Shown: in pieces, positions 50,379 to 60,100 of the stretch
Layout of the letters: the number at the start of each line of letters is the position of its first letter
Numbering within the stretch: position 1 is the stretch's first letter
Program-made: the position numbers and the translations under genes
The notes under the pieces: generated by a model
Told to the model about the DNA's origin: nothing
Database searches by the model: none
Seen by the model: only the letters and a program-made list of their open reading frames with translations
Assembly (NCBI RefSeq): GCF_052065695.1
Contig: NZ_JBQHTM010000012.1
Span: 1 to 64,000 of the forward strand
Source of the DNA: Intestinimonas sp052065695
GTDB lineage: Bacteria > Bacillota > Clostridia > Oscillospirales > Oscillospiraceae
Length of the DNA stretch: 64,000 bases
Direction of reading: 5' to 3'

Positions 50379-53300
50379 ATGGGCGCAAATGTATTTGAGA
50401 CGGTCAAGCAGTCTGTCACCATTCGGGAAGCCGCAGAACGATATGGGATTGAGGTCAAAAGGGGCGGCATGGCCTGCTGTCCCTTCCACGATGACAAAAA
50501 TCCCAGCATGAAGTTGAACGAAGAATATTTCTACTGTTTCGGTTGCGGAGCCACCGGCGATGTGATAGACCTGACCGCCCGGCGCTACAACCTGTCCCCC
50601 AAGGAAGCCGCCGAGAAGCTGGCGCAGGATTTTGGCCTTATCTATGACAGTCAGGCTCCGCCCCGCAGGAGATATGTTCGCCTGAAAACCGAGGCGCAGA
50701 AGTTTCAGGAGAACCGGGACCATGCCTTTCGGGTTCTGGCGGACTACTTCCATCTTCTCCGCAAGTGGGAAGCGGGCTACACACCCAAAACACCGGAGGA
50801 ACCCATGCACCCCCGTTTTTTAGAGGCGGTGCAGCAAAAGGATTATATCGGCTATCTGCTGGATTCTTTTCTGGAGGACAGCCCGGAGGAACAAAAGCTA
50901 TGGATCGCTGAACATCAATCAACAATCGCCAATTTAGAGAGGAGAGTGAACATCATGGCTGATAAGCCCACCAACCGGGAACGGTTGCAGGAAATCACGG
51001 CGGGTATCGAACAGGGTATCAAGGAGCTGTTCGAGAGCGAAAAGTATATGCGCTATCTGTCCGTCATGTCCAAGTTTCACCGTTATTCGGTGAACAACAC
51101 CATGCTCATCTATATGCAGAAGCCGGAAGCTACGCTGGTGGCTGGATTCAACAAGTGGAAAAACCAGTTTGCGCGCCATGTGAAAAAGGGCGAGCATGGC
51201 ATCACCATCATCGCCCCCACGCCCTACAAAAAGAAAATCGAGGAAATGAAGCGCGACCCGGACACCCATGCCCCCATTCTGGATGCAGACGGTAAGGCGG
51301 TCATGGAGGAAAAAGAAATTGAAATCCCCATGTTTCGCCCGGTCAAGGTGTTTGATGTGAGCCAGACCGATGGCAAGCCCCTGCCGGAGCTGGCCTCCAG
51401 CCTTTCGGGGACTGTGCCGCACTATGAAGCCTTTCTGGAAGCCCTGCGGCGCTCTGCCCCGGTTCCCATCGAGTTTGAGCCGATGGTCGCCAACACGGAC
51501 GGCTATTTTTCCCCCGACCAGCAGCGCATCGCCATCCGGGAAGGCATGAGCGAGGTGCAGACCGTTTCTGCCACTGTCCATGAAATTGCACACAGCAAGC
51601 TCCATAATCAGAAAAAAATTCAAATTGACAATGACGAACAATATCAGGAGGTGGAGTTATTTGAGAAACCCGCCCTGTTTTCCAACGGGCGTATTTCCCG
51701 TGATGATCTGCCCGAAGGCGTTTATTGCTATGACCTGCGCGGTTCGGATGACGACCCCGGTTCCCCAATTTGTGTTGAGGAAAGAGTGGTGGTGAACCAC
51801 GCTGGTTCTGTTATTTTGACTGCACCGTTAGAATTTCCAGAAGAAGGCAGGCTGTATTTTACAGATGAGACCGGACTGAATTTTAACGGCGGTATGCTTA
51901 CCCTCTCGCAGTTTTTGCAGGAACAGAAAAAGGACCGTCGCACGGAAGAAGTCGAAGCGGAAAGCATTTCCTATGCAGTCTGCCAGTATTTTGGTATCCA
52001 GACCGGGGAAAACAGCTTCGGTTACATCGCTTCCTGGTCCAAGGGCAAGGAGCTGAAAGAATTACGAGCCAGCCTGGAGACCATCAATAAGACTTCCTGT
52101 GAGCTGATTAACAACATCGAACGCCACTACAAGGAAATCTGTAAGGAGCGCGGCATTGACCTGACCGCCAAACAGGAGCAGGAACAGGCGGATATACCGC
52201 AGGAAGCCCTGTTTCTTCTGGACGATGCCACCTATCTGCACATTCAGCCGTGCGATACCGGCTGGGACTATACCCTCTATGACAAGGAAACCATGAAAGA
52301 ACTGGACGGCGGCCAGCTGGATGCCCCGAAACTGTCCCGTTCCGCCGCTGTCCGGCAGATTTGTGAGGGGCTGGAACTGGAAAATCCGTCTGTTCAGGAT
52401 GCCCCGCTGTCTATGATTGAGACCTTGCAGGATGCCGCCTGCCAGCAAATGCAGGAACAGGTCAGCCAGCAGAGCGCAGAAGCAACCGCCACCCAGCTGC
52501 CGGATGCTCAGGAACAGCCTTTGGATGAGTACCCTATGCCCGACAGCGAAGTATCTGTTTCGGATATGCAGGAATACGGCTACTTTTACGATGGGATGCT
52601 GCCTGTCACCAGAGAACGGGCGCTGGAACTGGACGCTGCCGGTCTGACCGTCTATGTCCTCCATGAGGACAATACGGAGAGTTTGGTATTTGACTCGCAG
52701 GAAATCATGGATCATGGCGGCATTTTTGGTGTGGACCGTGAGGAATGGGAGAAAAGCCCCCAGTTCCATGAAAAGGTGCTGGAACGGCAGGAACGGCAGC
52801 TGGAACGGGAGCAGGCATTTCTTGCCCATGAGGGCTGCTGCTTTGCCATTTATCAGGTGAGCCGGGACGATCCGCAGAATGTACGGTTTATGAATCTGGA
52901 CTGGCTGCAATCGCACAATCTGGCCGTGGACCGAAGTAATTATGACTTAATCTACACCGCCCCGCTGAACGGTTCCGGCAGCACTATGGAGCAGCTGGAA
53001 ACGCTGTATGAACAGTTCAACCTGAAAAAGCCTGTGGATTTTCACAGCCCTTCCCTGAGTGTCAGCGACATCGTTGCCATCAAGCAGGACGGTAAAGTAT
53101 CCTGTCATTACTGCGACAGCGTTGGTTTCACCGAGATTCCCGGATTCCTGCCGGACAATCCGCTGAAAAATGCGGAAATGATGCTGGAGGATGACTACGG
53201 CATGATCGACGGCATCATCAACAACGGCCCAAAAGAGCCGACCGTGGCGCAGCTGGAACAGCAGGCCCGCAGCGGTCAGCCCATTTCCCTGATGGATCTG

Positions 53301-53423
53301 GCTGCCGCTGCCCATCGGGAGGAACGGGACAAGAAAAAGTCCGTCATGGAGCAGCTGAAAAGCCAGCCCCGGACGGAACACAAAAAGACAGCGCCTAAAA
53401 AGAGCGCAGAAAGGGAGCTATGA
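50379..53423 (+). CDS. CHC2 zinc finger-ArdC-LPD28-YodL-DUF4316 fusion protein
   Basis: A 1,014-residue multidomain protein. A CHC2 primase-type zinc finger (ACCPFHDDKNPS ... YCFGCGATGD) spans about residues 30-75. From about 193 there is an ArdC-type ssDNA-binding domain (YMRYLSVMSKFHRYSVNNTM) and a metallopeptidase HEIAH at about 400. An LPD28-like insert (EKPALFSNGRISRDDLPEGV) spans about 424-490. YodL (about 727-793) and DUF4316 (about 820-933) follow. ArdC-like proteins protect incoming single-stranded DNA from restriction. A good ribosome binding site precedes ATG 50955, where a separate ArdC gene usually starts, so two products are possible. ATG 50379 has no clear ribosome binding site and likely relies on coupling. 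Confidence 0.83.
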   Translation: MGANVFETVKQSVTIREAAERYGIEVKRGGMACCPFHDDKNPSMKLNEEYFYCFGCGATGDVIDLTARRYNLSPKEAAEKLAQDFGLIYDSQAPPRRRYVRLKTEAQKFQENRDHAFRVLADYFHLLRKWEAGYTPKTPEEPMHPRFLEAVQQKDYIGYLLDSFLEDSPEEQKLWIAEHQSTIANLERRVNIMADKPTNRERLQEITAGIEQGIKELFESEKYMRYLSVMSKFHRYSVNNTMLIYMQKPEATLVAGFNKWKNQFARHVKKGEHGITIIAPTPYKKKIEEMKRDPDTHAPILDADGKAVMEEKEIEIPMFRPVKVFDVSQTDGKPLPELASSLSGTVPHYEAFLEALRRSAPVPIEFEPMVANTDGYFSPDQQRIAIREGMSEVQTVSATVHEIAHSKLHNQKKIQIDNDEQYQEVELFEKPALFSNGRISRDDLPEGVYCYDLRGSDDDPGSPICVEERVVVNHAGSVILTAPLEFPEEGRLYFTDETGLNFNGGMLTLSQFLQEQKKDRRTEEVEAESISYAVCQYFGIQTGENSFGYIASWSKGKELKELRASLETINKTSCELINNIERHYKEICKERGIDLTAKQEQEQADIPQEALFLLDDATYLHIQPCDTGWDYTLYDKETMKELDGGQLDAPKLSRSAAVRQICEGLELENPSVQDAPLSMIETLQDAACQQMQEQVSQQSAEATATQLPDAQEQPLDEYPMPDSEVSVSDMQEYGYFYDGMLPVTRERALELDAAGLTVYVLHEDNTESLVFDSQEIMDHGGIFGVDREEWEKSPQFHEKVLERQERQLEREQAFLAHEGCCFAIYQVSRDDPQNVRFMNLDWLQSHNLAVDRSNYDLIYTAPLNGSGSTMEQLETLYEQFNLKKPVDFHSPSLSVSDIVAIKQDGKVSCHYCDSVGFTEIPGFLPDNPLKNAEMMLEDDYGMIDGIINNGPKEPTVAQLEQQARSGQPISLMDLAAAAHREERDKKKSVMEQLKSQPRTEHKKTAPKKSAEREL

Positions 53424-53424
53424 T

Positions 53425-53640
53425 ATGGGAAACTTTACTTTTGAAGAAATGAACCTGATGTGCATTTACAACACCGGCAGCCGCACCGGGCTGATGGAGG
53501 CTCTGACCGAGATGCGCGGCGAACTTTCGCCGGAGGAAACGGAACTGAGGGAACTGACCGACAGCGCCCTGATGAAGCTCCAGGCTATGAGCGATGCCGA
53601 GTTTGCCGAGCTGGAGTTGTACCCGGATTTTGACCAGTAA
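53425..53640 (+). CDS. Transposon-transfer assisting (TTRAP) family protein
   Basis: A 71-residue acidic, helical protein: MGNFTFEEMNLMCIYNTGSR, then LSPEETELRELTDSALMKLQ. This is the TTRAP family, small proteins assisting transfer of Tn1549-like elements. AAAGGGAG precedes ATG 53425, two bases after the previous stop. Confidence 0.88.
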   Translation: MGNFTFEEMNLMCIYNTGSRTGLMEALTEMRGELSPEETELRELTDSALMKLQAMSDAEFAELELYPDFDQ

Positions 53641-53665
53641 ATTTATCGTGTCGGGATGACATAGT

Positions 53666-53705
53666 GAGAGAAACTGTTCGATGGGAAGGCGGTTTCTCTC
53701 AATTC
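53666..53705 (+). terminator. Hairpin closing the transfer operon
   Basis: GAGAGAAAC (53666-53674) pairs with GTTTCTCTC (53692-53700) around a 17-base loop, followed by AATTC and a short T-run. It marks the edge of the AT-rich insert. Confidence 0.5.
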
Positions 53706-53743
53706 TTTACAAACTCCTACTATACTTGGAGGGATGAATGAAG

Positions 53744-53772
53744 TATAATGTAAGCAACAAATCGGAATTTGT
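53744..53772 (+). promoter_or_regulatory. Promoter and operator-like dyad before the AT-rich cargo gene
   Basis: A perfect TATAAT at 53744-53749 with only a weak -35 (TATACT, 53721-53726, 17-base spacer). Directly downstream lies the dyad ACAAAT-CGGA-ATTTGT (53757-53772), abutting the AAAGGAGG ribosome binding site. A repressor bound there would block transcription. Confidence 0.5.
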
Positions 53773-53787
53773 AAAGGAGGACTATGT

Positions 53788-54030
53788 ATGCGTATTTGGA
53801 AAGTAATATTTACCGTTTTAACTATTATTTCTGCCTCTCTAGGACTGATGAATATAATCTCCTATGATGTTACAATGCCAATTATGTTTGTTTTTATGGG
53901 ATTAACCCTTTTGACAAATGCAAAGGATTGTTATGATAAAGGGGCAAAGAAAGATGCTATAATATTTGTAGGTGTAGCAATTTTTGTCTATGCAGTTACA
54001 GCGTATAATTTGATAAACAGATTTATGTAA
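53788..54030 (+). CDS. Small membrane protein, DUF3953-like
   Basis: An 80-residue protein with about three membrane helices (VIFTVLTIISASLGLMNIIS, MPIMFVFMGLTLLTNAKDC, AIIFVGVAIFVYAVTAYNLI), resembling the DUF3953/YczI group from memory. AAAGGAGG precedes ATG 53788. The gene and its flanks (about 53,700-54,100) are far richer in A+T than the element around them, with Bacillota low-GC-type codons. It therefore looks like recent cargo inserted between TTRAP and the methylase-helicase gene. Function unknown. Confidence 0.7.
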   Translation: MRIWKVIFTVLTIISASLGLMNIISYDVTMPIMFVFMGLTLLTNAKDCYDKGAKKDAIIFVGVAIFVYAVTAYNLINRFM

Positions 54031-54143
54031 ATTCAAGTTTGTATAACCAATAATAATTTAATACTCACAGTTTTACTTAGCAGGAAATCTTTTAGGTTTC
54101 CTGCTTTTCTTTTACCCAAAAACCGAAAGGAGGACAGAACACC

Positions 54144-57100
54144 ATGCCAACCAAAGCCGAACTATATGCACAGATGGCGGAGAAGGTGACAACGCAGCTC
54201 ACGGGGAGCTGGCAGGAATGGGCAGGGTTTCTCACTACTGCTTCCCGCCTTTACAAGTACCCGTTCCATGAGCAGCTGATGATCTACGCCCAGCGCCCGG
54301 ACGCTACCGCCTGTGCAGAGTACGATTTGTGGAATGAAAAGATGGGCCGGTATGTAAGGCGCGGCTCCAAGGGTATCGCCCTGGTGGACGATTCCGGTGA
54401 TAGACCCCGTTTGCGCTATGTGTTCGACATCACGGACACCGGAACCCGTGAACATTCCCGCACTCCTTGGCTGTGGCAGCTGGAGGAGCGCCATCTGGAT
54501 TCCGTGCAGGTCATGCTGGAGCGCACCTATGATGTTTCCGGTGATGACCTTGCCGGACAGCTCACTGAGGTAGCCGGAAAACTGGCTGAGGAATACTGGA
54601 CGGAGCATCAGCAGGACTTCTTCTATATCGTTGACGGTTCCTTTTTGGAGGAATATGATGAGTATAACATCGGAGTGCAGTTTAAGGCAGCCGCCACCGT
54701 CAGCATTTCCTACGCCCTGATGTCTCGCTGCGGACTGGAGCCGGAACGCTATTTTACCCATGAGGACTTTATGGCGATTTTCGACTTCAACACCCCTGCT
54801 ACCATCGGCGCACTGGGAACGGCGGTCAGCCAGATCAATCAACAGGTGCTGCGGCAGATCGGCGTTACCATCCGAAATGCCGAGCGTGAGGCCATCAAAG
54901 AAAGGAGACCCCAACATGAAGAATCCCATGAACTACATCCAGAACGGAGATTATCTGATTCCCGACCTGAAGCTGAGCCAGCAGCCAGAGAAGCCCCTGG
55001 GCAAGTACGGCAGGATGAGGAAAACCTACCTGAAGGAACACCGTCCCATCCTCTACAACCAGATGCTGCTGAGCGAGAAGCTGTACCCACACCTGCTGGA
55101 AATCGACGAGACCGCACAGAGCCGTCTGGAGCAGCTGATGCCCCAGCTGGCGAAAGACGCGGGCGCAACAGAGCAGCTGAAAGCAAGCGATCCGATGCGC
55201 TGGGTGGGCCTGATGAACACCTGCAAGGCGCAGGCCGAGGAGATTCTGATGGCGGAGCTTATTCACAGCTGAGTTTCTTCCTCTCCGAAAACGAACAAAT
55301 CCGAATCATAGATGAAGCAGAGAATGTGAAAACATCCTCTGCTTTTTCTTTTGCCCAGGCGGATATTGACCATGTGCTGCGGCTGGGCGGCAACACGGAC
55401 CGCCAAAGGGAGCGTGTGGTTGCAGCCTTTGAAAAGCAGAAAACTACCGCTGAGATTGCCGAGATACTGAAAACGCTCTATCACGGCGGCAACGGGATCG
55501 GCAGCGTCACCGCATGGTATGCCGAGGACGGTATCCATCTTTCCCACGGCAAAACAGCCCGTTACGACAAGTCCGCCCAGGTCATTTCCTGGGAGAGCGC
55601 CGCCGAGCGCATCGGCCAGCTTTTGCAGGACGGAAATTTTGCCACCAATGTGGAGCTGACCGAGGCAGCGGGCTATGAACGCTCCCTCCTTACGGAAAAA
55701 CTTTGGCATCTGTACCACGATTTCAGCGATAAAGCCAGAGAAGCCGGGTATCTGTCCTGTCTGTCAGAGATCAAAGGCAATGGTTTCCCGGAGGAGACCC
55801 GCCGCCTGACGGAGCAGCTGAGTGACCCGGCTTTCCGCCAGACACTCAAGGAAGAATACGCCGCCTTCTGGACTGCCTATCAGCAGGACCGTGATCTGTT
55901 GCGTTTTCACTATCACAGACCAAGGGAGATCTGGGAGAACTTGAAGGACCTTGACCTGCCCCGCAGGACCTTTTCTTCAGACCTTTCCCAAGTGCCAACC
56001 GTCCAGCACTTTATTACCGAGGATGAGATCGACGCCGCCATGACCGGCGGAAGCAGTTTCGCCGGAGGAAAAGGCCGTATCTATGCGTTCTTCATGGCAA
56101 ACCATACGGATAAGGAGAAAGTGAGATTCCTCAAAGACGAGTATGGCATTGGCGGACGCTCTCATGCCTTGTCCGGTGCAACACACAGCGGCGAAGATCA
56201 CGATGGGAAAGGACTGCACTATAAAAAGCAAGACTGCCCGGACGTCAACTTCACTTGGGAAAAGGTGTCCAAGCGGATCACCGAACTGATTCGGAAAGGC
56301 CGTTACCTCACCGAGCAGGAACAGGCTGAGTATGACAAAATTCGGGAGGAAAAGGCGCTGGCCGAGGACGATGCGATTCAGGCCCAGCAACCGACACCGG
56401 AGATATGGGAATACAACGGGGTCAAGGAGCATCACCCGGATGATATGGTTCTGTATCAGATGGGCGATTTCTTTGAGCTGTACGGCGAGGATGCTAAAAC
56501 CGCCGCTGCGGAGCTGGGATTCAACCTTACAACCCGCGCTATCCCCGGCGGTGGCCGTGTGGAAATGTGCGGCTTTCCGGCAAACCGGCTGGAACAGGTT
56601 GTGGAACAGCTGCGGGATCAGCATGATGTGACCATTTCCGCTGTCCCGGAGGGCGGCAGGGAGCGTCAGGAGTATTCCATGCCCTCCATCGACCATGAGG
56701 CAGAGCAGCACATCGACGCTCAGGAAGCGGAGTTTGGTGCAGACGGGAACAGAGTATTCCGGGATACAGAAGCAACCACATCCCCTACGATTCGGGAATT
56801 GTATGAGCAATATAAGCCTGTGGTGACTGCCGCCATTTCCGAGGATGCCGCATACCGCAATGCCTGCGGTCATTCTGACCGTGAAAATGCTGTCATCGAG
56901 GGCAATGCCGCCATCCGCCGTGCCGTTCTCGGCTCCGGTGATTTGGAGCTGATTCGGCTCTATTCCGATGTGCCGGAGTTCCGCCAACGGCTGCACCGGG
57001 AAGTAATTGACGAAACCTACCCACGGCTCCATGAAATGCTGCGTCCTCTCTCGCAGGATGACATTGACGATGCCATCCGCGCATGGAACGGCGATATTCA

Positions 57101-60100
57101 GAGCAAACACGCCGTTGTCCGCTACATGGAACAGCATGGGCGGGAAAAAGATACCGCTGCATGGCTGGCTCAGGAATACAGCGGCAGTGACAGCAAGAGC
57201 CTGTTTGTGATCCGCGCCGGAAGCCCAGAGGGAATTGAGCTGCCCTGGCCCAAGGTACAGCGCCGGATCGCTCAGCTTATCAAGGAGGACCGGTTTTATA
57301 CCGAAGCGGAACAGGACCGGTTTGACAACATCGACCCCATCGCCATCCGGGAGGCGCTGGCCGAGCGCGGTATTGTGAATGGCGAGCTGGTGGACGAAGA
57401 AAAGCTGGACAATGACCCGTTCATTCAGCGCGTGATGGCGGATGTGGAGCAGATTGCCGCTGAAGAACAGAAGCAGTCGAACCAATCGCTTTCCGATGCC
57501 GAGTATGCCCGTCACAACCTAATTCCCGGCGAGACCACCTTTGCATTGGATGGGCGCACTTTCCGGGTCAGCAAGCTGGAGCCGGATATTGGCCGGGTGG
57601 AACTTCAAGATGTGACCTTTGCAAATGCGGTGGGATTCCCCATCTTCCGGGTGGAGCCGATTTCAGTCATTCGTCAGCATTTGGAGCAGAAGCCGGAACC
57701 TGCACAGCCCGGTTTTACCACTGAGCCGGTGACAGTTTATCCCGGTGACAAGAACCATCTGCCTTATGATGTGGTTGTCCAGACCTTGCGAACCAATGAG
57801 CCAGAGCCGCCTGCACCTGCCGCTGAGCCGGAAAAAACTCTGGATGAAGTGCTGGACGAACACCCCGTTTCCATTCAGGTAAACGGCGAGTGGCAGACCT
57901 TCCCCAATGCCAGAGCCGCCGAGGAAGCCGCTTACGGGGAATACAAGGACAACCTGCGCCGCACCGCTGAGAATTTCCGTATCACCGACGACCACCTGGG
58001 TGAAGGCGGTCCGAAAGCCAAGTTCCATGCAAATGTTAATGCCATTCGTTTGCTGAAAGAGCTGGAAGCTGCCGGACAGCAGGCAAGCCCCGAACAGCAG
58101 GAGGTTCTTTCTCAATATGTGGGCTGGGGCGGTCTGGCCGACGCCTTTGACCCGGAGAAGCCCGCATGGGCTGCGGAATATACCCAGCTGAAAGAGCTGC
58201 TGACCCCGGAAGAATATACTGCCGCCAGAGGTTCCACCCTCAACGCGCACTACACCAGTCCCACGGTAATCCGGGCCATCTATGAGACCGTGGGCCGCAT
58301 GGGATTTGAGACCGGCAACATCCTGGAGCCGTCCTGCGGTGTGGGCAATTTCTTCGGTATGCTGCCGGAGGAAATGCGAAACAGCCGTCTGTACGGAGTG
58401 GAGCTGGATTCCATCAGTGGACGGATTGCAAAGCAGCTCTACCCCAAGGCCGACATCACCGTGGCCGGGTTTGAGACCACCGACAGGCGAGATTTCTATG
58501 ACCTTGCCATTGGTAATGTGCCTTTCGGCCAGTATCAGGTTCGAGATAAAGCCTATGACAAGCTGAATTTCAGCATCCACAACTACTTTTTTGCCAAAGC
58601 ACTCGACCAGGTGCGTCCCGGCGGCGTGGTGGCCTTTGTCACCAGCCGCTATACGATGGACGCCAAGGATTCCACCGTGCGCCGCTATCTTGCTCAACGT
58701 GCCGAGCTGCTGGGAGCCATCCGTCTGCCCAATGACGCTTTCAAGAAAAACGCTGGTGCAGAGGTCGTTTCGGACATCATTTTCCTGCAAAAGCGTGACC
58801 GTCCGCTGGACATTGTGCCGGAATGGACCCAGACCGGCATTATCAGGGTTCCCGCAAAGTCGCAAGACTTTGTGGGAGAAGGAGGAGCGACGGAGCAAGC
58901 GAGCTTTTCGCCGCAAGGCGGAAACGAGCAGGCGCAGTCCACGACGACGCAGGACGGCTTTGCCATCAACCGCTATTTCCTGGACCACCCGGAAATGGTG
59001 CTGGGCCGACAGGAACCGGAAAGCACCGCCCATGGCATGGACTACACCGTGAACCCTATCGAGGGACTGGAGCTTTCCGACCAGCTGCATGATGCGGTGA
59101 AGTATATTCATGGCACTTATCAGGAGGCAGAGTTGCCGGAGCTGGGCGAAGGCGAAGCCATTGGCACTTCTATCCCCGCCGACCCCAATGTGAAAAATTA
59201 CTCCTACACCGTTGTGGACGGCACTGTGTATTTCCGGGAAAACAGCCGTATGGTGCGCCCGGATCTCAACACCACCGCAGAAGCCCGTGTAAAAGGTCTT
59301 GTGGGACTGCGTGATTGTGTGCAGGAACTGATCGACCTTCAGATGGATGCAGCGGTTCCGGACAGCACCATTCGGGAGAAGCAGGCGGAACTGAACAGCC
59401 TCTATGACAGCTTTTCTTCCCAATACGGTCTCATCAATGACCGTGCAAACCGTCTGGCCTATGCAGACGATTCTTCCTATTACCTGCTCTGTGCGCTGGA
59501 AGTCATCGACGAGGACGGAAAGCTGGAACGCAAGGCAGATATGTTCACCAAGCGGACCATCAAGCCCCATCAGGCGGTGGCTGTGGTGGATACGGCAAGT
59601 GAAGCACTGGCGGTGTCCATCTCCGAAAAAGCCTGCGTGGACATGGACTATATGAGCCAGCTTACCGGAAAAACAAAAGAAGAACTGGCTGCCGAGCTGC
59701 AAGGCGTGATCTTCCGTGTGCCGGGACAGGTGGAGAAAGACGGCACTCCCCATTATGTGACCGCCGACGAGTATCTGTCCGGCAATGTGCGGCGCAAGCT
59801 GCGTCAGGCACAGCGGGCCGCACAGCAGGACCCTTCCTTTGCAGTCAATGTGGAGGCCCTTACCGCTGCCCAGCCCAAAGACCTGGATGCGTCGGAGATT
59901 GAGGTGCGTCTGGGTGCTACCTGGATCGACAAAGAGTACATCCAGCAGTTTATGTATGAGACCTTTGATACCCCGTTTTATATGCAGCGGAATGTCCAGG
60001 TCAACTACACCCCGTTTACAGCAGAGTGGCAGATCACCGGCAAAAGCTCCATCAGTCAGAACAATGTGGCCGCCTATACCACCTATGGAACCAGCCGTGC

